Part shown: one piece after another, positions 24,526 through 37,491 of the stretch | Layout of the letters: the number at the start of each line of letters is the position of its first letter | How positions within the stretch are numbered: the first letter of the stretch is position 1 | Source of the DNA: Adiantum capillus-veneris | Lineage: Eukaryota; Streptophyta; Polypodiopsida; Polypodiales; Pteridaceae | DNA length: 64,000 nt | Reading direction: 5' to 3' | NCBI GenBank assembly: GCA_014529385.2 | Contig: CM043968.1 | Coordinates: 26,609,013-26,673,012, forward strand | Position numbers and translations under genes: made by a program | Notes under the pieces: generated by a model | What the model saw: only the letters and a program-made list of their open reading frames with translations | What the model was told of the DNA's origin: nothing | Databases searched by the model: none

Positions 24526-25390
24526 GGGGGGGAGGGGGGAATTTTTGTGCATTACTCTCTTAATTGAGTGAGTTGAGATAATATAGAAAAAAAACATACA
24601 CAAAACGAGCAATGGAGTCCAAAAAGAATGCATCATCCAAAAACCTTTAGAGCATCGTCTCGGGGCTTTTATAGGGAGCCCCCAAACCCCGAAGACAAAT
24701 TGAATGCCATAAAAGTTCACAATATTGCCTCCATGCTTAAACATAGCCAAGAAGACAAGAACAACTAGATTAGTACACCAGGACCATAATAGACCTTGAG
24801 GCAGCCAAGGATGTCCATAGGATTACCACCCTGATGTAGGAACCCCCTCCAGGAATACCATGCAGAGTAACATACTTGTCAGAAGAGCAAAAGGAAAACT
24901 TCAGCTGTCATAAATGAGCTCTTTCCTGCCACATGCGAGCTCCTCCCCCGAAGAAGAACACAAAAAGGGTGGGGCCCAAGGTCCCATCACCAGCCCGCAG
25001 AGGCCCAAGTCCACCACACCACCATCTAAGCACACCAAGGAACAGGCTCTCCAAGCACCCAAGCTAGCCGAGGTACATGGCACAAAGGCTGCCCCACAGG
25101 AAGCATGAATGTTGTCACCATGCTGCGCACTTCCTCCTTTGGCCCATGTCCCCAAGCAACAAGGGTGGGAGCTGCCCAATGGCTCACCCCAAAGCCTACC
25201 AACATCCAAGCATTCAGTGCCCTTGACCTCTAGCTAGCCCCATCTAAGCTTCACCCTAATGTAGAACCCTTCTTTTGCACCCTCGATGATAGACAACATA
25301 GCCATGAGCGAATCAGCTCTAGAAACCCTAGAGACAATTATTTTTTTAACCTCTCTTAAAAGATTTGCACCGACGCATGTCCTTTGAGGG

Positions 25391-25426
<36 letters not shown>

Positions 25427-27072
25427 GCAAATGCAAACTCTTTGGGAGGTTTTTTCTTTGAACACGTTGTTGAGTAAAAACGAAAGCCTCTTTGGAAGGT
25501 TTATTTTTAAGACACTTTGTTGAATAAAAAAGAAAAACCTATTAAAGAGAAGGAGAAAGTTTTTAAAAAAAAACCCTCCCTCAAAGGATCTGCGTCCGTA
25601 CAGATCTTTGAGTAAGGTTTTTTTTTTAAACACTCTCTCTCCCTCTCATCTACTAAAGTCTAATTAAACAATTAGTTCATAAATTAGTTTAAACTTTGTT
25701 CATTAACTAATTTGTTGCATAGATTTCTTCCCACTTTAACTTTATGATAACGAATCCTAAGGTCATGGAGGTCCATGAGCAGCATGCGAGATGCATAGTA
25801 GGCACTGCAAGGCAATGGCATTGCGAGGGGGCACAGCAAGAGACCATCACAAGGCACATTTGCAGATAGGGAGATAGAGTCAGATGGTGTGGCTCTAGCT
25901 CGGGCCTCCCCTGCAGAACAATTGCAAGCTACACCCTCCCTTTTCCCTCTCGTCGTTGTGCAACTCTACCTACAAGGTGCACATTCCTGCCTGCAGCCGC
26001 AACGCGAGGGCCTAGGGTGTTGCAACCACGGTGTTACTCTGCACACAAACCATATAGAGAAAGAAAGAGAGTGAGAGAGAGAGAGAGAGAGCTCCTATGT
26101 TGCATTGCGGCCGTGCCCTGTAAAAATTGAGAGAGCTAGAGATGGTGCTATCTGAGCGGGGGGCGTACCCTACAGAGAATTAAAAGGGAGAAAGATGCAA
26201 CTTACAACTGCCTCTCCTAGGCGCTTCTCCGTCTCAACCACGCGAAGCAGGACAATAGCCTGTGTTCTCTTGATATATCCTTGCACATGGTGGCAAGATA
26301 GAGAGAAACCTGGAAAGCAAAGCGCAAAGAGACACCCGACCATAGTTGCAAATCGTGCCAATTGTCGAGCGCCCACTACAAACGCTCAAATTTTTTTAGG
26401 AAAAATTACCAAAATATCCCTCTCATTTGTGGAAATTCCCAAAATACCCCCTTTATTTTGTCATAAATTCCCAAAATGCCCTTCAAATTTTCAAGAATTT
26501 TTGTAGCTTTTCATAAGCAGAATGATTGTCTATCATACAAGATGCCAAAACTAAGACTTGAGTTGGTGTGATGAATTGGTTCATTATTTTTAAACATAAT
26601 TGCCTTTTGCTAGGTAATTTGTGACAAATTACATGCTAAGCACTCAAAAAACTGATCTCAATTGTCAAACAAGAAGTATTAGTTTCTTAGAATGATAACT
26701 AATAAAGAGATATTTTAAGAGATAAGCAAAGTAAAAAGTGTTCACCTTTTTTCCTCTCAACTCAACTCAAAGAGTATCTCTTTTGATTCCCTTTAAAACA
26801 AATACCCCACTAAATATGTTGCCTCAATCTTGGAAGCAGAACAAATTACGGGGAATCTAGGAAGATGCTGGCAATTTTTTGAGGAGAAAAACGCTACAGA
26901 TGATACGCGTCAGAGTGAGGGAGAGAGAGAGAGAGAGCCGCCAGCCTGGCGATCCTCGGGCGTCCCAGGTGTCAGCATGTCCGTCCGTGGCTGCGGCTAT
27001 TGCCAGCACTGATGAGAATATAGGCGGAGAATAGGACACGGGCGGCGCAGGTCGGAGCACTCTGAGGGTTGT

Positions 27073-27136
<64 letters not shown>

Positions 27137-27875
27137 TTCGCTTGCATGGGAGGATCTCGTCAACGCGCACAGTTTGCTCCCTCTCTCTCTCTGTCTGTTT
27201 CGCTTGCACACAGTGTGTGTGTGTCCCTTGCAAGTAGGTGCAGTGCCCACATGCAGCATAGACCAGCGCAGGGGGTTTGGCGGCAGCGCAAAGAGGGGCG
27301 CCTGCTGCTCTGCAGGAGGGCGAGAGCAGCTCCCTTCCTGGCCACCTCGCGTGTGCAACGCATCCAAGTCAGACGTCTGATTTGAAACTTAAGCTCCAGG
27401 GGAATCTCTTGAAAAATTAATTAATGAAACGACGTATAGACCCAATATATATGTCCTTATTAATTAGCGATCTTTAAATTCCAAGAGAATCTGCAAATCT
27501 ATGAATTTGAAAGCAAATGGTGCCACCCTTTCCCTATTGCAACTTTTAGATAGCCCCTCTCCAACCACCTTCTCTCACCGTCACTCCCTCCACTTGCCCC
27601 CTTCCCCTTGCCCTATTGCGAGCGCGTTCTGTGAGACACAAAGCTCTAAAGCATTTATTGTCATGCATACAAACTAGGCACATGAGATAGGGTGTCCTGT
27701 GGCATTTTCTCTCCCTTGCAGATTAGCGTCCCTCCCTACAGCATTGATACAATTCTTCAAATTACACTACCACCATAAAAAATGCACTAAAGATCTCGTC
27801 GATTGTCCACCTCCACCAACGAGACAGAGACAGAGAAGAAGGACTTGCCACATGCGCATCTACAAGAGAGCTTAT

Positions 27876-27951
<76 letters not shown>

Positions 27952-28302
27952 TATCCACCTCACAACAAGCAACAGCTCCTCCACATTCTAAAGGGAAGGC
28001 TTTGAGTTTAACCAAAAGAAGTGTTTTGATTCTAAAGAAATTCATCTTTTTTGGTTTTGCCCATCGTTCTCTTGAGTGATAAATCTATAGTAAAAGTAGA
28101 AGCCCATCACCTTTCCTTTTCCAAGACAAAAATTCACTGGTGTGCAGGCAAAATTTTAATTTTAATTGATTAATTTATTTTGGAGTTATGGGTTTTTTGT
28201 GCTTGCTTTGCACCTTGCTTAGCCTATGTGACATTGTACCTTGGATCTTTCCCTACTCCCCTAGTAGCTTCCACCTTAACCTACATTCATGACAACATGT
28301 GC

Positions 28303-28343
<41 letters not shown>

Positions 28344-29940
28344 ATGTGAGAGGTTAGACAATCTTGTGTCTACACTCAGAGAGAGACAGAGAGTGCATTT
28401 GTAGTAGGACAGAAAGAGCAAGGGCATGTGAGAGGAGAGATAGAGAGCATGTGGCATATCTGTACCCTACAACTCTTGGAATCAAAGAATCACGAGTCAC
28501 GTTTCTTGAATAAGGACATGAAGACAAGAATTGACACACAGAGATCATTACTCTATCAAGCTTTGAAGGTGGTTTTGCATATGCTACGATGAGAGAGAGA
28601 GAGAGAGAGAGAGTATAAAAGAAAACTATAGACATGGTCCCTAGGTGGCATGCCCCCCTCTACTTCATCCTTGATGTTGAGGATGGGGCCCCAGTAATGC
28701 TGAGTAGAGAAGTTTCCAATTGCTACATATAGGATAACATGGGTCCATGTCGTATAAATATTCGCTCGGTGTATGGTAAGATTCTCCAATTTGGATGCGT
28801 GGAGCTTTTGAGAGTGGTAGTTTATGACGAGAAGAGTGTGTATTAGACCAAGAGGTGAACGACATGGAATATGTACCAGAACCCTTTCTAAGTTTGAAGC
28901 TTTTTCCTAAGATTTATGCTTACTCCCCTTTGCAACTTGATTGCATTTTCATACAGCCTTGCACTACAAGCTCGTGTTCATGGCATGAACCAAGAATATT
29001 TGTTGCATCGATATGGTAGCAATCTTTGAGAAAGCAAACTTAGGACTATCTCATTACTTTTTTTGCACATTGCCATCTATTTGACTATACATCAATAACC
29101 CTAGGGCATTTCTTATTGTTGTACTAGCACTTATGTAATACTATTTTGTACATTGGTTGCCATTGCTTCTCCTCCTTTTCCAAGATTCCTATGCTTGCAA
29201 TCGTATATCCAACATCTTCATGCTAGAATCCAACATTTTGGTTAAGTCATATCCTGAACTAGCCATGTGTTGGTCTCAACACTCAACCATTCCTAGCTAA
29301 GGTGTACACATTCACCATCTCTTTGGGTGATTTTGGAACCAATATGATATGGTGCACTATTTGGAATTTTGGAAACAATATGCTTTGGTGCACCATTTGT
29401 ATGTGGGAAAACGTGTTGCATGCCTACATAGAGTCTTTGCATTGCATCAACAAAATTGGGAGGTAGATAGCATTTCAAGGGTGTTTCTAGGTACTAGGGT
29501 GTTTAAAAGGGTGCAATCGAAGTGCACCCATCCCAAGAGGGATGCACAAGTAGGTTTTAGTGTGTAGCCCGTCTTGAGTGGAGTTGTTTGGTGTGGGAGT
29601 ATTGTTTAGAGATTGAGTACCAAAAGGCAAACTTCAAGATGGATGCACGTGCAACATGTCTTAACCACAACTAGTTGATTATAGCATATAGACATTTTCT
29701 TTAAGTTTGAAACCCTTGATGATAGTGCTTCAATTTTGGCTCATCACCTTATGCTTAGAGTCCTTCCCCCATAGACCCTTTGAAGGTGGAATTAGGGGGC
29801 CCTCCATTAACAATGACTAGTCTTACTGGGTTGGCATGAGTAGTTTGTTAGAACCATTCCAGTGGACTCAGATTCTGCCCACTATGGATGCATGTGTTAA
29901 CAAATTCACACCCACACAATTTTGTAATGAGGAGGGGATA
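23423..29940. other. Microsatellite-rich DNA without recognisable genes
   Basis: About 6.5 kb with a poly-C tract (23478-23499) and many AG/CT runs: near 23597-23641, 23851-23894, 24080-24118, 24494-24523, 25394-25424, 27077-27135, 27880-27951 (GT then GA), 28305-28342 and 28589-28612. Short related units around TTTGAGGGAGGTTTTT recur near 24415, 25380, 25440 and 25600. A GC-richer patch at 26900-27370 could be an old 5' gene region, but no coding signal is convincing. Open frames here are mostly dipeptide repeats. Confidence 0.6.
27880..27951. repeat. Compound (GT)n(GA)n microsatellite
   Basis: About 21 GT units run directly into about 14 GA units. Confidence 0.97.
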
Positions 29941-29949
29941 CGACATAAT

Positions 29950-32510
29950 TTCTATTCATATGGTATCTAAAGAACTGATTGAGGAACAACAAGTTTTCTT
30001 TGATCACTACTATGACGCCATTGGTGAATTAGAAGAGAACACTCATGACTGAGGAATCGAACTTTGAAAAGGAACATGTCCGAGACAAACTACTACTCAG
30101 GGGAGGGGAAGAAAATTCTTTTGAGTTTTCAGATAACATTGTAGATGTCAATGGAGATATCCCAAAAAACCAGGAAACAAATTGAGAAGGAAATAATCAG
30201 AACCGGATATAGGAGGCAAAACTCGGTTCTTGATGATGGTGGATGCACAAGATTGCGTCAAGGTAACTAGGAGATACCCTACCTCAAAGAAAAGAAAAAA
30301 CATGGATCAATGGAACAATGGAACAAAACCAAACAAAAACTCAACAAGTCAAATGAAACCAGGAAAAGGAACCTCCAATAATGAAACGGAATGGAAAGCA
30401 AAGTTCAAGGAGTTGAAACAAACCCTAAAGGAGGTTTGGACAACTGAAATGGAATCAAAGATTGATAAACCAAGGGCAATCAATATTCCTTTGCACTACA
30501 AAAAGTACACTCTGCAAGATCGATGGATCATAGTAGAGTAACCAATGAGACAACCCAAGGAACCAGAAAATCCTATGAGAGTCCTGAAAATGCCAAACGA
30601 ATTGACCTTGCAAAGGCTAAAGAAGACTCAAAGATAGCATACATATGTACAAATTAGTCTCAAGAAGAGAAAGAGATCCTCATTAGGACATTAAAGGAGT
30701 ATTGGGATGTCTTCGCTTGGTCTTACAAAGATCTTATGGGAGTGGATCATGAAATATGTCAGCATACTATCCCTATGAGAGATGATGCTAAGGCAAGTAG
30801 GCAAAGACCGTACACCTACAATGAAACATCTTCTAAGAAGATCAAAGAAGAGGTCAAGAAACTCAAGGAAACCGAGTTCATCTATGACATTAAACACAAT
30901 AATTGGGTATCACCCATTGTGGTAGTACTAAAAAAGAACAGGAAACTCAGATAGTGTGTGAACTTCAAGAAGGAAAATGCAACTACCATACAAGATAACT
31001 ATCCTCTTCCTATCATGGATCATGTTCTAGAATGAGTAGCTGGAAAAGAGACTTACAGCTTCTTGAACAGATTCTTGGGTTACAACCAATTAGCATAGAT
31101 ACAATAGATCAACATAAAATTGCTTTTGCCCCACAAAATGGAGAATTTTTGCTTATAGGTCATGCCTTTGGACTGACCAATGCACCAACAACATTCCAAC
31201 GGCTAATGAGCCATGCATTCAAGGAGTATCTGTGGAATTTTCTAAAAGTTTACATGGATTATCTTTGTGTGCATTTGACTAAACAAGAAAGAAATTTTGA
31301 ACACTTAAAGTGTGTCTTTGAGAAATGCCGTCTATCTTGGATTTGCTTAAATCCTAAGAAATATGTATTTATGGTTAGGCAAGGCAAAATTCTCGAATAT
31401 ATTGTCTCAAAAAATGGTGTTGCTACTGGCATGGAGAAAATGGCAACAAGTGTTGAGATGTCTAGACCAAACAATGTCAAGAAATCCAGGCATTTATGAG
31501 GCATTGTGGCTACTACAGTAGATTTATCTACATGTGTGGGGTCATTGCAAAACCCATTTATGGCCCCGTTACTCATTTTAAATGGATGGAGGAGTGTGAA
31601 GAATCCTTCCAAAATCTTAAATAAGCCTTGACATTAGCACCTATATTGAAGACTCCAAACTAGAACAATTTTTCCATGTGGATGTCGATGCTTCAATTTT
31701 TTATATTGGTTGTATATTAGCTCAACCTAGAAAGAGAGGGGACAATGGATTTTCCTATCTCTTATGCTAGCAAACAGCTAAACCTAGCAAAAAACAACTA
31801 CACCATGACTGAAAGGGGATGCCTCTTGGAATGGTATATGCGGTTAAGAAATACTGACACTACTTATTAGCCAATACGTTTATCTTTTTTGTAGACCACA
31901 AAGACTTACTCTATCTGGTAAGCAATCCATGCAACATAGGAAGGATAGTAAGATGGTTTCTCATCCTACTAGAGTTTGATTTTAAAGTGGTAGTCAAGAA
32001 AGGCACCACACACCGAAGTATGGATCACGTTTCAAGGATCACTTCAGGGGAACCTTCGAAAGGAGTAGATGATGATTTTCTAGATGCTTACATGTTCTCA
32101 GTAGAAATGATTCCTATATGGTCAGAAGACCTTGTCTCTTTGATGACCATTTCTCAAGTAGATTCATAGATCCCACTTTCAATCACACCATGACTGATAG
32201 AGCAATCATCCCTAAATCAGCTCTATTGACTCAAAGGTTGTATCGAAAAACAAAGATGGGATTCTACTTTTGTGCATTAGCCCTGAGGAGCAAGCAAACT
32301 ACTTGATTCAAGCACATACCATGGTAGTAGGGACTCATTTTGCGGAAGATCAAACCTTGCAACAATTAAACAGGTCAGGAGTTTACTGGCCAACTATAAA
32401 ATGAGATGTCCATGCCTACGTGAACAATTTTTCCCAGTGTAAGGAAAAAGCAGCCATTCCACATGCCACGTACCGCTCAAGACCCACCTCTTGCATAGCA
32501 TAGTGTTTTA
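29950..32510 (+). pseudogene. Ty3/gypsy pol remnant, RT to integrase N-terminus
   Basis: The plus strand reads through a linker, then EYWDVFAWSYKDL (30690-30730), a strong marker of plant Ty3/gypsy RT, then WVSPIVVVLKKN and FGLTNAPTTFQRLM (31165-31210). The catalytic YVDD box appears as YMDYL (31252-31266), so it is damaged. RNase H follows (about 31620-32000; VDHKDLLYLV near 31890). The zinc-binding start of integrase follows (about 32310-32480; GVYWPTIK), where the sequence breaks off. Stops are frequent. The C-terminal part of integrase resumes at 36200, so the gene is split by a 3.7-kb block. Confidence 0.85.
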
Positions 32511-33175
32511 AATGACATTGACCTCAATAGCATGATAGAGTCAACCTCGGCTATGCATAGACACGACTTGACTACCCATGCACTGCACAACTTGGGCTAC
32601 ACTCTATTTTCCCAGAGGACTCAAGCAAGGAGGGGGGAGGCATTCTCAATGCGGACCCAAGTATCTCAAACAGTTTTAAAAAAGGGCAGTGTTTGAAGTG
32701 CTTGTATGTTAATGTGTGATTTTTTTGTATGATAACCCCTAGATGTGTATAAGTAGTGAAAAAGTCAAAAATATTGTATTTTTTACTCTTTTTGCATGTT
32801 TTTGACCAAAAAAGTGATAAAAATGGAGAAATCCATTAAAAAATACCCAAGTCTAGTATTTATGTGTGATTAGGTAATTTTTGGAGTTGTTTTCTATTTT
32901 TTGGTTTACTTTAGTATTTTTCTTTTAATTTTTTTAAGAGAAAGATTCAAAAACAAATAATAAGTAAATAGGTTGAAATGGAAAAAGAAAAGGTGCCCTG
33001 ATGATCAAGAAGGGAAGATGGAAGAGCATGTCAAGTCTTGTTTGATTTTGATGACAGTGGGCAGAAAGCCTAAATTGGGCCAGGGGGAATATTTTTTGGC
33101 GAGCATTTTTCGGCGAGTGCTTTTCTGAAATCCGACGAGCTAATTTCAAAAAAACTTTTTCTCTCTCCTCAACTT

Positions 33176-33177
<2 letters not shown>

Positions 33178-33250
<73 letters not shown>

Positions 33251-33308
33251 ATTTTTTCCCTTGGCAAATACACCTCAATCAAACATCATCGTCACCTTTT
33301 TTATCGCT

Positions 33309-33381
<73 letters not shown>

Positions 33382-33421
33382 TTTTTCCCTTGGCAAATAT
33401 ACCTATCAAACATCGTCATCA

Positions 33422-33506
<85 letters not shown>

Positions 33507-33513
33507 ATGCAGC
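33178..33513. repeat. Three long (CT)n runs with duplicated spacer
   Basis: Three CT runs of about 70 to 88 bp are separated by spacers that both begin GATTTTTTCCCTTGGCAAAT, then diverge slightly. The whole unit (microsatellite plus spacer) was therefore duplicated in tandem. Confidence 0.95.
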
Positions 33514-33730
33514 CTTTTTTAACCTATTAGACAACAGTTCACATAACTTCTTCATCCAAAATCCGATTTGGGTGATCTACAGCCTCAATTGAAGAGCAAG
33601 ATGCCCTCTAGGCAATGATGTAAAGACATAAAAAAATTCAAAATTACGGAAGATGTTTTTGTAGCAGCGTTTTTGAAGTGAACAGGTCCAGGAAAGTTGA
33701 CTCTCATCTCTTATTTTACATACCATGTCT

Positions 33731-35520
33731 TTCGGCACTCGCAAGGGTTCTTGTTCTTCAACAAGGTCCACAACCATTGTAGAAAATGATCCAAAATCTC
33801 CTAAGAGTGGAGATAGCAACACAACCACTCAACCAACGACATCGGAAACCATGATCATGGCATACTTGGTATCGTGACAAGAGACCGTAAACAAACAAGG
33901 TGAAGACTTACGGGCACTTGCAATGGAGAATGGAACGCTAAGGGTTCTTGTGGTTGAGAATGAGAATCTCGGATTATTCTTACAACCTTAAAAACTTCTT
34001 GAGATGCAAACAACACGTTTGAAACAACTTGAAGAGAAAGTCAAGGAATGTAAACGTTGTCTTGTGGACTTGAATGCTTTGAAGGAATGCATGAGTAAAG
34101 TAGAGCATGACCATGTATTGTAAGATGAGAAATTTGACACCATGATCCGGGATGTATGCGACATGAAAAATGTATGTACAAACAAGTCTTGGGTTGATGT
34201 ATGTGGTAGCAATGTGGCTCCTAACTCCTCCCTCATGCAAGCTATGGCTCAAACAAAGAATGTTGAGAATGTGGATGTAGAGGAGTTGAAGAAACGGGAG
34301 CGACATTCCAAGAACATTGTTATTCATGGAATTCCTAAAGAGAAGTTAGAGATGCCTCCTTCTCTTGCCATTGTTATCAAAGATTTCTTCAAAACCCACT
34401 TTGGCATGTCTGAAGTTATGGTCTATGGAGCACATAGAGTGGGTAAGCAAAGAGCTCCTCGCTCGGGAGAATGGCCAATTGTATGCACCATGCCGGATGA
34501 GACCAAACAAAAGATTATCCTTGATAATATTTGGATCTATTGAGGGATACAAAATGTTTTGTATGTGAAAATAGCACTATTAAGCAAAAAAAATATGCAT
34601 CGCAAGGCATATGAGGAGAGGAATAAGAAAAACAAGGAGACCTTTCATGAAGAAAATATGCTCAAGGAGGAGGCATGTCCCTCGAGCAAATAGGAATGCG
34701 CGACCTATGAGGCCGAGTTACAATTGAAAATATGCTTTTGGAATTGCAATGGATACCCATGGAATGCGGGGGTTGGTATTGATGAACTAACAAGCAAAGC
34801 CGATGTTGTACTTCTTGTTCAAACTTTGGAGCATGATACACAAAGGATTAAGGGCTTGGAGGATTACAATGTACATTCATCGATTTGGTCAAAGAATCTC
34901 AAGCAACAAAGAGGGCAAGGAGGGGTAGCATGTATGGTTAAGAAAGGATTGGAAGATTTTATATCAATTGTGAAAGATGACAAGTACAAACGTTATGTAT
35001 GGCTGAAAATAATGACACTAAAAAGCACACCCATTTTTGTAGCCATTTGCTACATTTCTCATCATGATTCCCCCTTTTATGCTTCATGGATAGAGATCAG
35101 CCATTTCTTGATTTATAAGAGGACATTGCTTATTTCAAAGGTAACAGTGATGTTATTGTCTTTGGGGATATAAATGCTCGCACAAGAACATTGCAACATG
35201 ATGCTCAACAATTTGATATGCCATACATTTCAAGGGAGTTGGAGGACATTCACTTGTATGATTGTACTTCAATGGATGAGAAAGAGCCGAATCACTATCG
35301 AAAGTTACTTTTACACGTGTAATAGCACGAGTATGCTCATTGCCAATGGTGTATCTTTGTGGAGGGGAACCAATGAATTTACATGTAGAAAACATAATGG
35401 GGACAATGTGATTGAAGGGATTCCAATGATTTGAGATGTGGCAGCAAACAATGATGGATTCGAGTTTGATAATGACATGATCCAAGAGCCACTACGGGAC
35501 CTGCCATGGATGCTAGATTC
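33731..35520 (+). pseudogene. Non-LTR retrotransposon ORF1-like and endonuclease remnant
   Basis: From the ATG at 33731 (MSFGTRKGSCSS) one frame runs past several stops through a leucine/glutamate-rich coiled-coil-like stretch (33900-34060), then a region with KNIVIHGIPKEKLE and GAHRVGKQ (34310-34450). That region resembles ORF1 RNA-binding domains of LINE-type elements. An endonuclease/exonuclease/phosphatase domain follows in the same frame: KICFWNCNGYPWN (34724-34762), GQGGVACMV, then after a frameshift FGDINARTRT (35160-35190) and GTNEFTCRKHNGDNVIEGI (35370-35425). The normal end of the domain (SDH) is not clear. No reverse transcriptase follows, so only the front of the element, or a chimeric copy, is present. 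Confidence 0.7.
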
Positions 35521-35829
35521 CCTTGGAGAAGAGCGAGTTCTTTGCTCGGTAAGTCAAGGAGGATACCTTTATGCTTGGTTTTTGCCATTGTAATGGCCAC
35601 TACTGTTTACGTTATCATAAATGAGTGGTTGTTGGTACCTTCACACAAAGGTTGGCGATGCAGTTTTGGATTGTCTTGCAGGATGTGGTGGTTTGGAAAT
35701 AGAGTGCGAGCGTCTACAACAACATTGTATCAGCATTGATCGGAATCGCAAATTGTTTTGACACGTGTTCAATCGCAAAAGTGGCTTTCTAGTGGTCTAA
35801 GATCGACTCTTCATATGGGCGAGGTATCA

Positions 35830-36030
35830 CATTTAGCATAATCACAGCCACCTACATCTCCTTTACGACGTCACCGAGAGTCGATTGTGCCATCTGCTCC
35901 TCCGAGTAGACCTACAGATGTAGTTCCGGGTTGGCCAAGCCATGGTCAACCGATCTATTGGCCACTATTTCCCACACTACCCATGGGGGGCCCATTTGCA
36001 CACGCCCTAGTAGCACAACTGCCATAGGAA
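35830..36030 (+). other. Proline-rich reading frame after the endonuclease remnant
   Basis: One frame reads PSAPPSRPTDVVPGWPSHG and ends with a stop at 36027. I recognise no family. It may be the tail of a retroelement protein. Confidence 0.3.
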
Positions 36031-36199
36031 TTACGACCATCGAGACCCTAAATCCCAATTTGTATTGGTTACTCCATATGAACTTATTCTCTATGTAATG
36101 GCACACCAAAACTTACTGGTTGTTCATACTATGTTTTCATTCTTGATGAGCATCATTGCTATGTGCTTGCCACTATGTTTTGATTTTTGTAAATATGTT

Positions 36200-37050
36200 T
36201 TAATTTTTTAAGGCAAGTCAATCAAAATACAACCACCGGCATACAAAACCCATGCAAATATATATTATTGTGGCCACAAATTACTTAACCAAATGGGTTG
36301 AGGCACGAGCCACTAGGAAGAATGATGCTAGAACTATTGGTTTTTTCTTGTACAAATGCATATTCACGAGGTACGGGCTTCCTATTGAGCTTGTAAGTGA
36401 TTGCAAATCGCATTTCCTTAATGAGGTGATAGAACACTTATTAAACGTGTCATGCTAATCCATAACAAGTCTGCACCCGCACCCTATCATCGTCCAGCAA
36501 ACAATCAAGCAGAACATACAAACAAAATCCTGAGCTCTGTACTAACTAAAACTGTTAGTTCAGACGAAACGGATTGGAGATGCATCTTATTTAGCCTTGT
36601 GGGCGTATCAAGTTTCCTTCAAAACAGCTTTTAACACGACTCCTTTTAACTCAGTCTAACGATTTGATGCAATATTTCCCATGTATTTCTTATTACCCGC
36701 TCTCAAAGTTGCACGCAAGTTGAATTGAAAAGCCCACGAGTTATCAAATTGAGTCGAGGACTTAGAACAACTAGATGAATAGCAATTAGCAGCTATTGCC
36801 CATATATATGCATAGAAACAAAAACAGAAGCGATCAAATTTGCTCACAAAAATCTTCAAACCAGGGGATTTGGTTCCAGTTTACTCCTTGAAACAACATA
36901 CACCCAAGTTCAAGAAAAAAGGACATAGTCCTTTTGTCATTGAAGATGTTTCACCGAGTAGTGTCATCAAACTAGCTACCTTAGATAGAGAAATCATGGT
37001 AAATTAGATTAGTGGATGTCAACTCTGCAAATACCATCTACCCTTGACTA
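36200..37050 (+). pseudogene. Ty3/gypsy integrase core and C-terminus
   Basis: The sequence reads IIVATNYLTKWVEARATRKN (36256-36315), the start of the plant gypsy integrase core. FTRYGLPIELVSDCKSHFLN follows, with the second aspartate kept but the usual RG turned to CK, then YHRPANNQAEHTNKIL with the glutamate, and the C-terminal domain (KPGDLVPVYSLKQHTPKF, 36862-36910). Frameshifts and stops are present. It completes the pol remnant that ends at 32510. Confidence 0.85.
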
Positions 37051-37491
37051 ATGATCCATCATAACATGGAGGAAACCAGGAAAATTTGGAGACCTAAAAG
37101 TCAACTCATCAACCACCCTCAGCACATTTGGGTGCCTAAAAGACTGCTGCACACAGACAACAAGCATACAGTGAAACCAACATATCTAGCTCATCAAAGA
37201 AAACATAAAATATCAACAAAAAAGTGGATTTGGAAACCTAAGCCCAAACCAAAAATCAAGACCAGAGAATGTTATAACACGGTTGTCAAGGCAAAGCCTA
37301 AAACAATCCGGTACAAATGGGTACCAAAGATATATTTATCATCCACAATGGTGACCGCGGATCTGAGTCATCATGCTGCAAATAATGCATATTGCACAAT
37401 CAATGAACACACTCAATTGAAAGGTGTGGAATTCGGAAAAACCAAGCTGAAAATCATCTTTTCACTCAATCAAATCTCTGTTGCAAAATAG
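37051..37491 (+). CDS. Basic ORF downstream of the gypsy integrase
   Basis: An open frame of 146 codons begins (first ATG at 37064) just after the integrase end and stops at 37489. The protein is strongly basic and repeats a W-x-PK theme: IWRPK, IWVPK, KWIWKPKPK, YKWVPK. I know of no domain with this pattern. In some plant LTR elements an extra ORF follows pol, so it may be part of this element's 3' region. It could also be gag-linker-like sequence. Unlike the neighbouring pol it has no stop codon. Confidence 0.4.
   Translation: MIHHNMEETRKIWRPKSQLINHPQHIWVPKRLLHTDNKHTVKPTYLAHQRKHKISTKKWIWKPKPKPKIKTRECYNTVVKAKPKTIRYKWVPKIYLSSTMVTADLSHHAANNAYCTINEHTQLKGVEFGKTKLKIIFSLNQISVAK

Larger units (their letters stand above)
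32511..36195 (+). mobile_element. 3.7-kb block splitting the gypsy integrase
   Basis: Integrase similarity stops near 32510 and resumes near 36200 in the same orientation. The block contains three CT microsatellites (33178-33513), a LINE-like ORF1/endonuclease (33731-35520) and a proline-rich tail near 35830-36030. I could not find a target duplication at the edges, so the exact limits are approximate and more than one insertion may be present. Confidence 0.65.

Noticed and set aside
24901-25209. Possible genes on both strands
   Set aside because: Each strand gives a frame of 64-102 codons, but neither has a recognisable domain and the composition is biased. A LINE zinc-knuckle reading was considered but lacks the cysteine spacing.
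27787-28079. Threonine/histidine and valine/cysteine repeat frames
   Set aside because: These come from the (GT)n(GA)n microsatellite. The flanks do not resemble a gene.
13490-32510. One gypsy element split by 14 kb (gag-protease at 13.5-15.9 kb, RT onward at 30 kb)
   Set aside because: Strand and broad family agree, but the two ends do not show matching break sequences or a shared LTR, so a single element is not supported.
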